In this document: positions 45,179-57,745 of the stretch, one piece after another
Position numbering within the stretch: the stretch's first letter is position 1
Layout of the letters: every line of letters starts with the position of its first letter
Origin: Euryodendron excelsum
Lineage: Eukaryota; Streptophyta; Magnoliopsida; Ericales; Pentaphylacaceae
Direction of reading: 5' to 3'
Length of the DNA: 64,000 nt
Assembly (NCBI GenBank): GCA_033060915.1
Contig: CM065394.1
Location: 9,711,501-9,775,500 of the forward strand
Translations under genes and position numbers: made by a program
The notes under the pieces: model-generated
The model's input: the letters and a program-made list of their open reading frames with translations, nothing else
What the model was told of the DNA's origin: nothing
Database searches by the model: none

Positions 45179-47155
45179 TAGATGCCCCTTATAGAGACTC
45201 TGATGCTCCTTTGCCCCTTGTCCCTGAGTTGTATTTATGTTAGACAGTTTTATTTTGATATTTTGTACAAAAATGGATATTTATAGTATTCAGATGCATG
45301 GACAAACAGATATATTTATGATCTTTGCAGCTAGGCATATGATCATATGCATGTGATGTATGATGATGTTAGATATATATTACATGAGTTGATGTTAATG
45401 ACTTTTATTTCTATAGGGAGTTATATCCTATGTCTGCAAAGGATATGCTGATTTTTTTTTTTTTTTAGAATATGCATCATAAGTTAGAAATATGTTAAAA
45501 GAATGACACAGGGTGCTGTTAGACTTGTAGTCCTGGGAATGGTAACTCCCTCCTCTTCGGGGATTTAGCCTCTCTTTTGGCTCAGCCCCATCTTGACTGG
45601 ATGATAGCATTTCGCACCTTTCTCAACCTTTTGATCGCCTCCAACTCTCTGTCTTAGGGTTAGTGCATATGGTTATTGGGCTGAGACTCTCAACTCTTAG
45701 GGTTTTAGCAACAGCTTACCTGGCATTTGGTAGAGCCATAAGTGGCCAGTCATTTTAATCCGAGGAGGCTTTGTTTAGGACTGTAATGTAGGCTAGGTTA
45801 TGGGGTTTTAGAAATAATGGGATATGTAGGCTCAAATTCGATTGTTGTTTTTAGTAGGGTTTAGATCCATACCATCCTTGAGTATTTTTTTAGTAGGACT
45901 AGCATCCTTCTTAGCTTTGGCAATGTGTCTAGCTCGTTTAGATCAAGCAATCCGCTTTCAATCAGAGGGGACTTTAATAGGGTTGTAATGTAGGCCATGG
46001 TTTCGGGGTTTTGCAAGAAAGGGTAAAGGCTCGAACCTATTGTTTCTACTTGGTTTCATCATAACCTACGATCACCTTTGAATTTCCTTCTTGCTTTTGA
46101 CCATATACTTCTCAGGATGACAATGACCTTGTTTTTTCACCCTTTCTATATACTTTTTGAGATAAACATGGCTTTCTTTTCTTTCAATCCTCTCATTATG
46201 CCTTTGAGGATGACTCCATCATGGCTTCTTTAGGCCTTTCCTTAAAATCATGGTTTTCTTTTTTTTTTTTTTTTTGGCTTCTTGCCCCTTGGCAACTCCT
46301 TTCCTTTGCTTTTCTTTCTATTCCTTTAGGAAATGAATAATTCTTCGTCCCTTTTCCCTTAGATTTTTTCCTTGGCAGTTCAATCTACCTAATGTGGGCG
46401 GTGATCCCTAGGCTGGGGTTTTCTTGAGAAAAGGATAGGTGGCTCAACAGGTTTGGCAAGGGGTTGCTTTTAACTGCATGGGAAATGAAATGAGGGCCTC
46501 TCTTCACTTTGAATTAGATTGCTTGATCTATAGAGCTTTTATCGCTGCCTTAGCACAGCGAGGGTGGATACCATTCCTAGAGCTCTCAAACTATTGTCTG
46601 CCCCAGTGTGGGGAGGACAGTCTTAGATCGAGGTTGACGAAGAAAACTTCATTTCTTACGAGGCTCCAGGGGTTAAGCAAAGGGAATAGGAGCACGTTTG
46701 TTCATTTATTTAGTTATTTATTCTTTTTGTTTATATGTGGGGAAGTGAAAGATGGCTCCTCTTCATTTTGATAAACTGGCCACACATCGCCTAGCTTCAG
46801 AGTCTTGCAAGTGTTGCCTTTGGGTAGTATCCTCACTCATCTTTGTCCTCTCTCTCTAGAAAGCTGATCATTTGGTGAGTGGTTAACTCATGCTATCATC
46901 CCTTCAAGTTGGATCATTCCATAAGATAAATCATACCCCTTCCGTAGAAAGTAGTCACTATTCCCTAGGGAAGACAAGACAACAACAATGGAATAAAAGA
47001 CTGTCATTTGATTATTATTATTATTTTTACGGAAAGCGTAAAAGTCTTAAGCAATAAGAAAATGTAAACATTAATTTAAAGACAGTAAGTAAGAGGGATG
47101 GAAAGAAAGTGGGTGACAACACCCCTCTCTTGTACGCTTTTGCAAGGAACCCATT
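45179..47155 (-). other. Copy 1 spacer between antisense ORF and gag
   Basis: No gene seen. It contains two related blocks at about 45755-45840 and 45960-46045 (GTAATGTAGGC, then GGGGTTTT, then AGGCTC), a third weaker at 46395-46450, and a T-run at 46258-46276. The block 46463-46560 (TAACTGCATGGGAAATGAAA) matches 61768-61850 of copy 4. In copy 4 pol begins soon after this point; here gag is reached instead, so the pol deletion lies between about 46560 and 47156. Confidence 0.65.
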
Positions 47156-49160
47156 CTAGTACGGCTTTGGGACAATTCCCACATCTTCGATGCTCCATTC
47201 ACGACTTGGATCCTCGGTTAAGGCGAGACAAGAAAAGGCTTCTCTTAGAGCTCCGAAGATGTTGACATTGTTGATGCAGTTGTCAGCCTCCTTCTTGTTC
47301 TTTGCAGTGGGTTCTTCTGTAAACAGGGTGACCAGCTCATCCCCTTCTAATTCAAATGGCTCTGTCTGTTCTCTTGACTCCTCTAGCTCCCAGCCCATGT
47401 CTTCATAGTTGTACTCAGTTGCAGGCCAAGGGTTTTCTAGTAAGTGACGTTCCGCCACGGCATACCTTGGATGCAGAAACTCAGCACCCCATCCATCAAC
47501 AACTGTGTTCTTGGTCATCCCATCTTCTGGAAATATTGGCTCCTCAATGGGCCAGTCAGAAGCATCAGGCACCTCCTCAGGGTTATAAAGATAAATCGAG
47601 CACAATGGGAGATCTTCCTTCTAGTCACTTTCTTCATCGGCCTCCCAATCGCTCTCATAACCTTCAGCCTCGAGCTCGTCGATTTCCCTTGCCTTCCATC
47701 TCTACTAGTATCATATTGACGGTGTGATCCGGCAGACGGTTAGCGGTCACATTGGGAATGGGAGCAGGTTTTACCGGCTGTAGATCAATAGTCTTATTAT
47801 CGATCAGGTCTTGGATCTTGTGCTTGAGAGCAAAGCAGCTTTCGGTGTCGTGCCCCTGGCCACCTGAATGATATTCACATGTAAGAGCAGCATTAAAGGT
47901 CGAGGGCAGAGGGCTTGGCAACGGGCAAGCAGGTAAGGGCTTCAAGATGTTGTTCTTCAAAAGGCTATGGTAAGCCTCAGTTTGGGTGTAGGCTAAGGCA
48001 TCGAAGGTACGGATGCGTGTAGCAGGTCTATTAAAGTTAGGTCGTGCCCCAGCGGGGCCATAGTTAGGGGTTGGAGTAGGCATTGTCAAGGTGGGCAAGG
48101 GCAGGACTGGGGGTGATTGTAGCGGGGGTCGGTATTGGGGTGGTTGGCTAGGCAAAATAGCGGACACTTCACTTTCCTTCCTGATCGTGCCCCTTGTAGT
48201 AGCCACATTCTTGGCTATGTTGGCGGTATTTTCTCCAGTCTTGGCATAGCGATCTGTAATTCTTCCTGTCTTGAGGCCATTTTCTATCATCTCTCCCTGC
48301 ATGATGAGCTCGGAGAAGCTTTTTCCCACGCTTGTGTAGAGCTTCTTGTAGAATATACCTTGAAAAGTATGCACAAACAGTTGTACATACTCCTTCTCCT
48401 CCAGCGGAGGATTAACTTGTGCAGCAGCCTCCCTCCATCTTAGAGCATATGCTTTAAAGCTCTCCTTCTCACCCTTGCTTATCGTCATCAAGGATCAGCA
48501 ATCGGAAGTGAGGTCAATGCTATGACGGTATTGGGCTTTGAACGCATTGACTAGCTCCATCCAGGTGGTGATCTTCCTTAAGTCCAGACGAGCAAACCAT
48601 TGTAGAGCAGACCCTGTGAGACTATGTTGGAATAGCTGCATAAGGAGTTTCGGATCATTGTCATATCCACTTAGCACTCCAGCATATAGACGAAGATGAG
48701 CAACGGGGTTACCGGTACTGTCGTACTTTTGGAAGTCAGGCATTTTAAACTTAGCAGGTCTCAGATGGTCAGGGAATAAACAGAGTTCATCATAGGAAGT
48801 GAATCTGTAAGCATCGTGGCCATGGAGACTTCGCAATGAATCTTCCAACCCTTGGATTTTCAGACTGAGAGGGTCTAGAGGGGCCTTCTTTATGACAGGT
48901 GAAAGCAATATGGTCTCTTCTTCTTCAGTGTTGACCCCTTTAGCATCTTCCTTATTCCTCCCAGCATTGTCAGACTAAAGCATGATCCTCGGATTAGCGG
49001 GCTCCGGGTCCTTGGATGAAGTCATAGATGATGATGGGACCGCAGTAACATCCTTCATGGCCAGAGTTTGAATGAGTTTGAGCATCTCATCCATCTTAGT
49101 CCTCATTTCGTTGACTTCCTCTCGAGAGACTTGAGAGGATTCTTCAGGGTTAGCAGCCAT
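47156..49160 (-). pseudogene. Tat gag, copy 1, lightly damaged
   Basis: One frame from ATG 49160 to 47664 (about 500 codons), with stops only at 48975-48977 (TAG, from CAG) and 48495-48497 (TGA, from CGA). N-terminus has a probable coiled coil (EEVNEMRTKMDEMLKLIQTL). The capsid-like part has LRPAKFKMPDFQKYDSTGNP, AHLRLYAGVLSGYDNDPKLL, LFQHSLTGSALQWFARLD and KGEKESFKAYALRWREAAAQ. A Pro-rich stretch and a CCHC-like finger (CEYHSGGQGHDTESC, then FALKHKIQDLID) follow. A frameshift near 47700 and a TAG near 47622 lead into an acidic tail to 47156 with no known domain. No protease follows. Confidence 0.88.
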
Positions 49161-49794
49161 CAATGATGCTCTTTGTCGGGTGATAATGAGATCCCTAGGT
49201 GGATGTTGCCCTTTCTTGGGAGCAATGTTGACTCAGTGCAGGGTGACCTCTGTAAACAAAAAATAAAAAGAGAGAAAGAAGAAGACAAAAACAAAAATCG
49301 CAAGTCAGTTTCTGGTTTTTAGAGAGCTTTATGCAATGCATGTCCTAGGGTATCCCTCTTTAGGAGGGAAACTAATCATGATGTATTGGCCCACTCTTGA
49401 AGATAGGGAATTTGCCCCTGTATGCAGAAACTTTACCGTCAAGTAGGAACTTTCAGCCATCCATGCATTCATTTATAAAAGTAAAGAAGTATATTAAATT
49501 TTGGGTTTAAGATACAACAAAACTGAAATACATTTTAATAGGGGGAGGGGGAACATTTTCCTTTGGACTTCCACCTATCTACTTTTACAAAGGGAAAACC
49601 TAAACTACTCTTGAGTCTTCGGATCCACCTTCGTTGGATTGGACATCGAGGAGATCGCTGAGAGACCTTGTTGATTGGTTGCCCCTTGTCTTGATGGCAA
49701 TCCTATCTCCATGAGCATAGAGGGATTGGGGCCCTTCTTATGAAATGAATTGAGGTGCATGCCATGAGTCCTTAGGGTTACATGGGAACCCTTA

Positions 49795-50851
49795 GGCCTC
49801 GTTTGCTTGGTCGGACTAAGCAGGACTAGACTGGACTGGACTAACAGTCCCATATAATCCCACGTTTGGTTGCAAAAAAATAGTCGGACTAATAGTCCGG
49901 ATCGGACTATTTATCCCACATATGTGGAACTATTTAGCCTTATTTAGTCCCAGGGGTGAAGGTGGGACAGATAGTCCCGAGACAAGCTGTGTGGGTAATG
50001 ACCAAAATACCATTTACCTAAATTTGCAAATATTATTTTATATTATGTATAATAACATAATATAATATAACATAATATTTTATAATATAATATATATGTG
50101 TTAATATATTATTCATGTATATTAGCTTTATATTAATATCATAATTATACATATATTAATGTAGTGTATATTAGTATTAAATTAGTAATATAATATATGT
50201 TATATGTTAATATCATATGTGTGTGTGTGTTAGTTAATATATATTTTGTACCTGTTAATATATTAAAACAATATTTTTTATTATTAATATAGTGTAAAGA
50301 CAAATATACCATTTACCTAAACTTGCATATATTATTTTATATTATGTATAACAACACAATATAATATAATATAGTATAACATAATATTGTATAATATAAT
50401 ATATATGTGTTAATATATTATTCACGTATATTAGCTTTATATTAATATCATAATTATACATATATTAATATAGTGTATATTAGTATTAAATTAGAAATAT
50501 AATACATGTTATATGTTAATATCATATTTGTATATGTATGCATATATGAATGTTATATTGATAATACATATTTATATATTATAATTATATGTATATGTTA
50601 ATATATATTTTGTACCCAATAATATATTAAGACAATATTATTTATTATTAATATAGTGTTTTTTATTATATATTAAATCATATTTGTGAGGCATAAGGAT
50701 AACTACTGGTTTTATCCCATGTTTGTCTCATATGAAGATCAAATAAGACTATATGAGATTGTTAGTGCAGTCTAGTCCAGTCAAATCCTGATTAGTCCAG
50801 TCCAGTCCAGTCCAGTCCAGTCCTGCTTAGTCCCGCCAAGCAAACGAGACC
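49795..50851. mobile_element. Tourist/PIF-Harbinger-like MITE (1057 bp)
   Basis: Flanked by TTA at 49792-49794 and 50852-50854. Terminal inverted repeats: left GGCCTCGTTTGCTTGGTCGG, right (reverse complement) GGTCTCGTTTGCTTGGCGGG, continuing imperfectly for about 45 bases (ACTAAGCAGGACT...). The subterminal parts have repeated CAGTC / GACTG motifs. The centre is very AT-rich and made of a direct duplication. No transposase is encoded. The 3-bp TTA target fits the PIF/Harbinger superfamily. The empty site is visible in Tat copy 2 near 18810. Confidence 0.85.
50003..50660. repeat. Direct duplication inside the MITE (offset 299 bp)
   Basis: The stretch 50003-50297 (starting near CATTTACCTAAATTTGCA) recurs at 50302-50660. 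The second unit has about 57 extra bases near 50530-50595. Both end in TTTTTTATTATTAATATAGT-type sequence. Confidence 0.85.
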
Positions 50852-51762
50852 TTAGGGTTTAGGTAGGTTTAATGCAAGGGAGAGTGACCTTGGTGTCACT
50901 CTCAATGGGTTGATCATATGCATGAGAATGCAGTGACTTGAGTTACTTGGAAATCTTGTCTTGACATGGAACATGGAATGCATGAATATGGGTATGCAAA
51001 GAGTATAAGGAGAGAGAATGTAATAGCAAGGTAAACGTGTATGCATGAACAGTTAGACATGCATTATAACAGCATGAATATAGGCATTATAACATCAGGG
51101 ATATACAAGTACAAATGAAAGTAAGAGCAGTCGCCCTTTCCTTCATGGTTTTGAAAACAATTCTCGTGTCTTAAATCCGGCAGAGATTCGGCTATGCATG
51201 GTGTCTATATGAGTATGAGGTTGAGGGTTGACAAATGTGTCCGAAAAGTCTCGGTCCCCAGATCTTCAAACCTAGGCCCACTCCCCGAGGTGGTGCCATG
51301 ATCGGTTGGTGATCCGAGCGGGGGAACCATCAAGAGGCCATAGGCGAAGAAACTGACACAGCATCTTGCCCACAACCAATATATCGTTCCCCCTTTCTAA
51401 CTAGAAAGGACATATCAGGGTAATTATGCAAGTATGCAAAATGCAAGTGCACATGCAGTGTGTGTGTAATTTTTAAAAGTGAAGGAAAGAGCCCAACAAC
51501 TCCCATTCATCCTGTTCATCACATTCATGCATAGCAGTTAATAAAATTTAAACAAAATGTGTACCTACAAAACAAAGATGCATGTGTTAGTATGTTGATG
51601 ACAAACATAATATAAGATAATATGAATAAATGCATGTTTTTTGAAAACAATTTTGAAAATTTGGTCTTAAAAATTTAAAGTGAATAGGATTGAACCAAGT
51701 TAATTGAAGACTCTACATAGGTGAAGGGTAAAGAGACATGACTATGGCCTAACCCTCTAAGT

Positions 51763-51781
51763 ATCCCCAGTGGAGTCGCCA
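51763..51781 (-). promoter_or_regulatory. Primer binding site, tRNA-Arg(ACG) (copy 1)
   Basis: The minus strand reads TGGCGACTCCACTGGGGAT, two bases from the 5' LTR end. Its complement is CCA preceded by the 3' acceptor and T-arm sequence of plant tRNA-Arg(ACG), as I recall it. A tRNA-Arg primer is known for Tat/Ogre relatives. This fixes the element as minus-strand. Confidence 0.9.
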
Positions 51782-54700
51782 GTTGTCGCGCCCAGATTTT
51801 TCGCACTCGAGGAATACTCACACAAGCGGGAAAAATGCTGTACTCTCTCGTTAGAACTCACCCTCCTAGAAAAATGAGTGCGACTAGGTTTGAATTGAAA
51901 ATTGATTTGAATAAAGGGCTTTTAGAAAAGATTTGGAGTCGCCACCTAACTTGATTAAGGTGAGTTAGGTCACCTAAAAACTAAGCATAACCCGAAAACT
52001 AAACTTACGGTTTTGGAAAAACGATTTTGAAAATATCTCCTCAAGAGAGGGGTTTTAAGAAACAGGTTGTTTAGCAACCTTTAAAAAATATTTAGCCCTT
52101 TGAAAAATAACTCCGTTTTAGTCTTTGAAAACAATGATCTAAGGTTCGGAGGTTGGTTACGTGCAGGGAAGACGTACTAAGCCATCACCCTACCCCGCCC
52201 TTTCGGTACCTACATGTCGATCTACCCTAGATTCACTTATGAGAGTCTTTAACTAACCAATGTTCAATCCTATCCACTTTGAAAAAAGATGTTTAAAAAG
52301 ATATAATGCATGATATGCAAGTGTAAAAAAACAGAATTGAAAAATAGATTTGGAAATTGATTTGAAAAGAAATTGATTTGATTTAAAAGAGATTTGAAGA
52401 GATAGAATTGAAATTGAAAAGTTTTAGAAATTGGAAATAAAGATTTGAAAATAGATTTTTGGAATTGGAAACTTGAAATAGATATGGAATTGGAGATTGA
52501 AGAAGATTGTGAAATAGAAATTTGAAAAATGTTGTGGAATTTGAGATTTGAAAAATGTTGTGAAATTTGAGATTTGAAAAATGTTGTGAAATTTGAGATT
52601 TGAAAAATGTTGTGACCGCACCCATGAGGGTTGCCTACGTATCCTTTTGGAGGAATCAAGTCAGTCGTAGTTCGGACAAGAGTCCAATTGAAAATAGAAT
52701 AGTTGATTTGGAAGAAAGAGATTGAATTGGAAATTGAATTGGAAGATTGAGAGATTGAACTTAGAATAGAAGATTGAAAATTGGAATTTAGAATTTTGGA
52801 ATTGAAGAGATTGCATTTTCATTTGAAGAGATTGGCACTTGGAAGAAAGATTTAGACTTGTTTTGAAAAGATGAAAGTTTTGGAAACCTAGACTTAGGAA
52901 AGATAGGATTTAAGAAAATCTTAAGGTTTAAGGAAGGTTTGATTTGAATGTTGGATTTGTAAAGATCTTGGAAGATTTGGAAACTTGGAATTTAGGAAAG
53001 ATTCGATTTAGGAAAGTTTCGAATAAGGAAAGTGTCATTTTAGGAAAGTTTTGAAAATATGAAAGTTTTGAATTAAGAAAGTTTCAACTTAGAAAAGTTT
53101 TAGGTTTAGGAAAGTTTTGAAATTGGAAAGTTTCGTTTTAAGAAAGGTCTTGAAATAGGAAAGTGTTGAATTTAGAAAGGTTTAGTTTAAGAAAGGTTTA
53201 GAATTTCAAAATTTTCAGCTTAAGAAAGTTTTGAATTAAGGAAGTTTCATTTTAAGAAAGGTTTTGAAATAGGAAAAGGTTTTAAAAATAAGAAATTTTT
53301 GAGTTTAGAATGTTTTAGATTTAGAAAGATTTGAAGTTTTAGGAAAGTTTAGAATTTAGAAGGATTTGGGTTTAGAAAGATTTAACTTAAGAAAGTTTTG
53401 AATTTTGAAAAACTTCGAATTTGGGAAGATTTGAAATTTGGAAAGTTTAAGATTTAAAAAGTTTTAGAGTTTGAGTTTTAGAAAATCTTGAAATTTTAGG
53501 GAAGGTTTGAAAACTTAGATTTGAAAAGTTCAGATTTGGAAAGGGATAGAGTTAGGAAAGGGTTGAATTAGGAAAGATTTGGAAGCTTAATGTTTAAGGA
53601 AAGATTTGAAAGATTTAGGAAACTTATGGTTTAGGAAGGTAAGAAATTAGGGGAGAGTTGAATTAGGAAATATTTAGATTTTGAGTTTTAAAGATTGTTA
53701 TGTTCAAGTTAAGATTTAGGAAAGTAGAAGATTAGGAAGAAATTGAGTTAGGAAAGATTTAGACTAGGAAGAGTTAAGATTCCTATTTCCTAAAACAAGG
53801 GATTAGGTTTTGTTTCTAAAAGAGAAGGTTTGATTTTGTTTCCAAAAACGGAGGATAGGATTTAGTTTCCTGAACGGGAAGATTAGATTTGGTTTCCTAA
53901 AGGGAAGATTGGATTTGGCAAGGATTTGGAAAGGGAAGTTTCTTGAAACCCTAGATTTGGAAAACTATAGTTTTGACGTAAAAAATAGGAGGTTTTGGAA
54001 ATGTGTATCGGTTGAATGTGAAAACAAGAGGTTTTGGAAACCTAGGTTTCAAGGCAAATTTGAAAATCATGTTTTTGGAAAGAAAATTAGGGTTTTCTAA
54101 TCGTGGGTTCTAGGACTTGACTTGGGCTCTAAGGGAAGAGTTTTTGAAAAGTGCGTTTTTTGAAACGAAGGTTTTTAGAAGAGAATCCTAGGGAGGAGTT
54201 TTTGGAAAGTGAATTCGAAGAGAGAGTTTTTGGAAAGAGATTTTAAAGTGAATGAGGTTTTGGAAAGTGTCTTCTTAAAAATGAAGATTTTAGAAGGAAA
54301 ATCTTAGAGAGGAGTTTCGAGAAGGGAGACTTTTGGAAAGAGAGTTTTTGGGAAAGATTTTTGGGAGAGAGTTTCTGAAAACAATTTTGGAAAGAGGAGT
54401 TTTTAGGAAAGTATGTTGAAAAAGAGATTTTTAGGAAGAGAGACTTTTGAAAAGGGAGTTTTTTAGAAGGTGTAAAAACGTCTCACTTTCGTAAAGTAAT
54501 TCTAACCATGGAAAAGCTAGAATCACCCTAGGATTGTGATTTTGAAAACATGTTTTAAAAAAGAGATTTTGATGCAATTTGAAAACAAGTTCGAAAACAA
54601 TTTTGAAAAAAATTTTGAAAACGACTTTTGGAAGATGCAAGATCATGATATGCACAATGCAAATTTGGTGTCGTGAACATACAAGGTTAAGGCTTCACCA

Positions 54701-55246
54701 CATAATCAAGGGGGCCAAACCCACATGGTCTCCGGTTAGCCTAAAGGAAAGCCCCCGACACGGTGACCCTCCGATAGTCTAATCCTACACATAGACTGGG
54801 AGTCCCCTTGTTTCAAGCATGCAAAGAAAGGGAGGGAAAGAGATGGGGGATTAAAATAGAGAAAACCCAAGTGGGTTAGGAGAGAGAAGAGAGAGGGGGG
54901 ACGTGCAGAAATTTAAAGAGAAAGCCTACCGTATGTCTTCTTTATTTTGCGCGCCTTGCTTGTCTTCGGTCTTCGGTCTCCGTCTTGATCTTCGTCTTCA
55001 ATCTTCAAGAGTTGTCTTCAGACTTTAGATTACAGCTCTTCGAGTCTTCAAAGGAGAATTGAAGGCTAGTGTATGAGCGTATAGGGGTGTGTATGAGTGT
55101 ATAGAAGGCTAGGGTTTAGTGTATGGTGGCTAGGGTTTGGAAAACCTAAGAAAGCTAGGGTTTAGGGAGTGTTCGAGCTCTGTATATCAAATTATATGAT
55201 TTTTAGACTGAGTTTGCAGACCTCTTTCATGCTGGAAGAGGCTCTG

Positions 55247-55254
55247 TATTTATA
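55247..55254 (-). promoter_or_regulatory. Promoter TATA box of Tat copy 1 (5' LTR)
   Basis: The minus strand reads CTATAAATACAGAGCC; transcription would start about 30 bases lower and run toward gag. The upstream palindromes (55270-55360) are degraded compared with the 3' LTR: only GGCGCCACTC and GGCACCACTAGTAATGGCG remain. Confidence 0.75.
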
Positions 55255-55589
55255 GAGGTTGGACAACACTGACGCCTGTTGCAATGCCACCAGGCCAAAC
55301 ATTACACTGGCGCCACTCAGGCCATTTTTTGGCTTGGCACCACTAGTAATGGCGTCAGCCATTCAGGAAATGTTTAAGGTCGGCAAGCAACGTATTTTTG
55401 ACTAGATTTGGGCGCCTGTACTAGTGACTACCATGCAATTTTTAGCCTAGCTTTACTAGAAGTGACTCCGGAAAGTCCGGGATTGATTTAAGGGACCAGG
55501 AATGGCCCGAAAGGTTGGAAAAGAGCAGGAACACTTGGAATAGTGTCCCGGAGATAGTTGACTTGAAAAATGAGGATAAGATGTGTCGG

Positions 55590-56230
55590 AAGGGTTGACC
55601 GGGCCTTTAGGGGCAAAACGGTCAATAGGATCGGGAACTTGCCAGTACGAACTCGGACTATCCTAGAAGAAGACTTGAGACTTGGAAACATTATTTAGAA
55701 TGTTCCCATGGGTTTTCGGTTTGATTCCCAGAGCCGGTGTGGTCGGAAAAGGTGACCGGCCTACAAGGGGCAGAACGGTCATTTTGTACCGAGTTTGTCG
55801 GAACTGACTCGGAATGATCCAGAAAGGTAAAGGGAGGTTGAGAACACTACAAAAAGGTATTCTCTGGAGGTTACCGCTTTGATACCCAGAGCCGATGTGG
55901 TCGAAAAAGGCGACCGGCCCACTAGGGGCAAAACGGTCATTTCGCACCGGGTTTACCGGAATTGACTCGGAATGATCCGAAAGGATGAAGAAAGGTTGAG
56001 AATACTATAAAAAGCAATCTCGGGAGGTTACCGGTTTGATACCCAAAGCCGGTGTCGTCAGAAAAGGAGACCGGCCCACCAGGGGCAAAATGGTCATTTT
56101 ACACCGGGTTGGCCGTAACTAACTTGGAATGATCCGTAAAGGTAGAGGAAGGTTGAAAATACTGTAACAAGTAATCTCAGAAGGTTATCGGTTTGATACC
56201 TAGAGCCGGTGTGGTTCTTAGGGCGTTCGG
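55590..56230. repeat. About 157-bp tandem array, copy 1 5' LTR
   Basis: Three and a half units, collinear with 39950-40580, each with GAGCCGGTGTGGTC(G)G-type and GACCGGCC blocks. Confidence 0.85.
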
Positions 56231-56474
56231 ATGCCTAGGGGCAAAATGGTCATCTTGACCGAAAAGTCTCGGAAAAGGCCCAAGGGACAGTTTGGTCATT
56301 TTTCACTGAAGTGGGCTAGCAGGTACTGGTGTTGCCCCAGGTTTTGAGTGTTTCCACCACTTTGACGGCGATCGTCGTGACACAGGGGTTTGTTGGCAAT
56401 TCCCTATGTCGACTTGTTTACGAGTATTGCCGCTACTCGGACGGTTATAATGTTTACGAGTATTTCCGCTACTC

Positions 56475-57745
56475 AGACCGTCTCGAGAAATAAACTGTCT
56501 CGAGAGAGGGATTGGAAAGGAGACTTATCGTCTTTGAAAAGACGTGCCTGATTTGGAACCGTCTCAAGGAATAAACTGTCTCGAGAGAGGGATTGGAAAG
56601 GAGACTTATCGTCTTTGAAAAGACGTGCCTGATTTGGAACCATCTCGAGGAATAAACTGTCTCGAGAGAGGGATTGGAAAGGCCACTTATCATCTCTGAA
56701 AAGACGTGCCTAATTTAGGACCGTCTGGAAGAATAAACTATCTCGAGAGAGGGATTAGAAAGGGGACTTATCATCTCCGAAAAGACGTGCCTGATTTAGG
56801 ACCGTCTCGAGGAATAAACTGTCTCAAGAGAGGGATTGGAAAGGGGACCTATCGTCATCGAAAAGACGTGCCTAATTTGGAACAGTCTCGAGGAATAAAC
56901 TATCTCGAGAGAGGGATTGGAAAGGGGACTTATCGTCTTCGAAAAGACATGCCTGATTTGGAACCGTCTCGAGGGATAAACTGTCTCAAGAGAGGGATTG
57001 GAAAGGGGACCTATCGTCTTCGAAAAGACATGCCTGATTTGGAACCGTCTCGAGGAATAAACTGTCTTGAGAGAGGGATTGGAAAGAGGACTTATCGTCT
57101 CCGAAAAGACGTGCCTGATTTAGAACCGTCTCGAGGGATAAACTGTCTTGAGAGAGTTATTGGAAAGGGGACTTATCGTCTTCGAAAAGACGTGCCTAAT
57201 TTGGAACCGTCTCGAGGAATAAACTGTCTCAAGAGAGGGATTGGAAAGGGGACCTATCGTCTTCGAAAAGACATGCCTGATTTGGAACCATCTCGAGGAA
57301 TAAATTGTCTCGAGAGAGGGATTGGAAAGGGAACTTATCGTCTCCGAAAAGACGTGCCTGATTTAGAACCGTCTCGAGGATAAACTGTCTCGAGAGAGGG
57401 ATTGGAAATGGGACTTATTATCTCCGAAAAGACATGCCTGATTTAGGACCGTCTCGAGGAATAAACTGTCTCGAGAGAGGGATTGGAAAGGGGACTTATC
57501 GTCTTCGAAAAGACGCGCCTGATTTGGAACTGTCTCGAGGAATAAACTGTCGAGAGAGAGGGATTGGAAAGGGGACTTATCGTCTTCGAAAAGACGTGCC
57601 TGATTTGGAATCGTCTCGAGGAATAAACTGTCTCGAGAGAGGGATTGGAAAGGGGTCTTATCGTCTTCGAAAAGACGTGCCTGATTTGGAACCGTCTCGA
57701 GGAATAAACTGTCTCAAGAGAGGGATTGGAATTGGAATTGGAATT
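56475..57745. repeat. 81-bp tandem array, copy 1 5' LTR
   Basis: About 15.7 units, four more than in the 3' LTR, showing gain or loss after insertion or between copies. A one-base loss near 57379 (GAGGATAAAC for GAGGAATAAAC) splits the long plus-strand frame into 225 and 135 codons. Confidence 0.92.

Larger units (their letters stand above)
49161..51762 (-). other. Tat copy 1 leader (5' untranslated)
   Basis: Non-coding leader between primer site and gag, about 1.5 kb once the MITE (49795-50851) is taken out. It aligns to 18300-19761. It has no ORF like the extra ORF1 known upstream of gag in Ogre elements. Confidence 0.7.

Noticed and set aside
45179..47155. Hidden protease or RT in copy 1
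   Set aside because: No LIDNGS-, YVDD- or GIDMIGP-type motif is readable on the minus strand in any frame I could inspect; a profile search would settle it.
49161..51762. Ogre-type extra ORF1 upstream of gag
   Set aside because: I looked for it in the leaders of copies 1 and 2; neither has a frame longer than about 80 codons in the sense direction.
51763..51781. tRNA-Arg gene
   Set aside because: Only the 3' 19 bases match; the rest of a tRNA is absent. It is a primer binding site.
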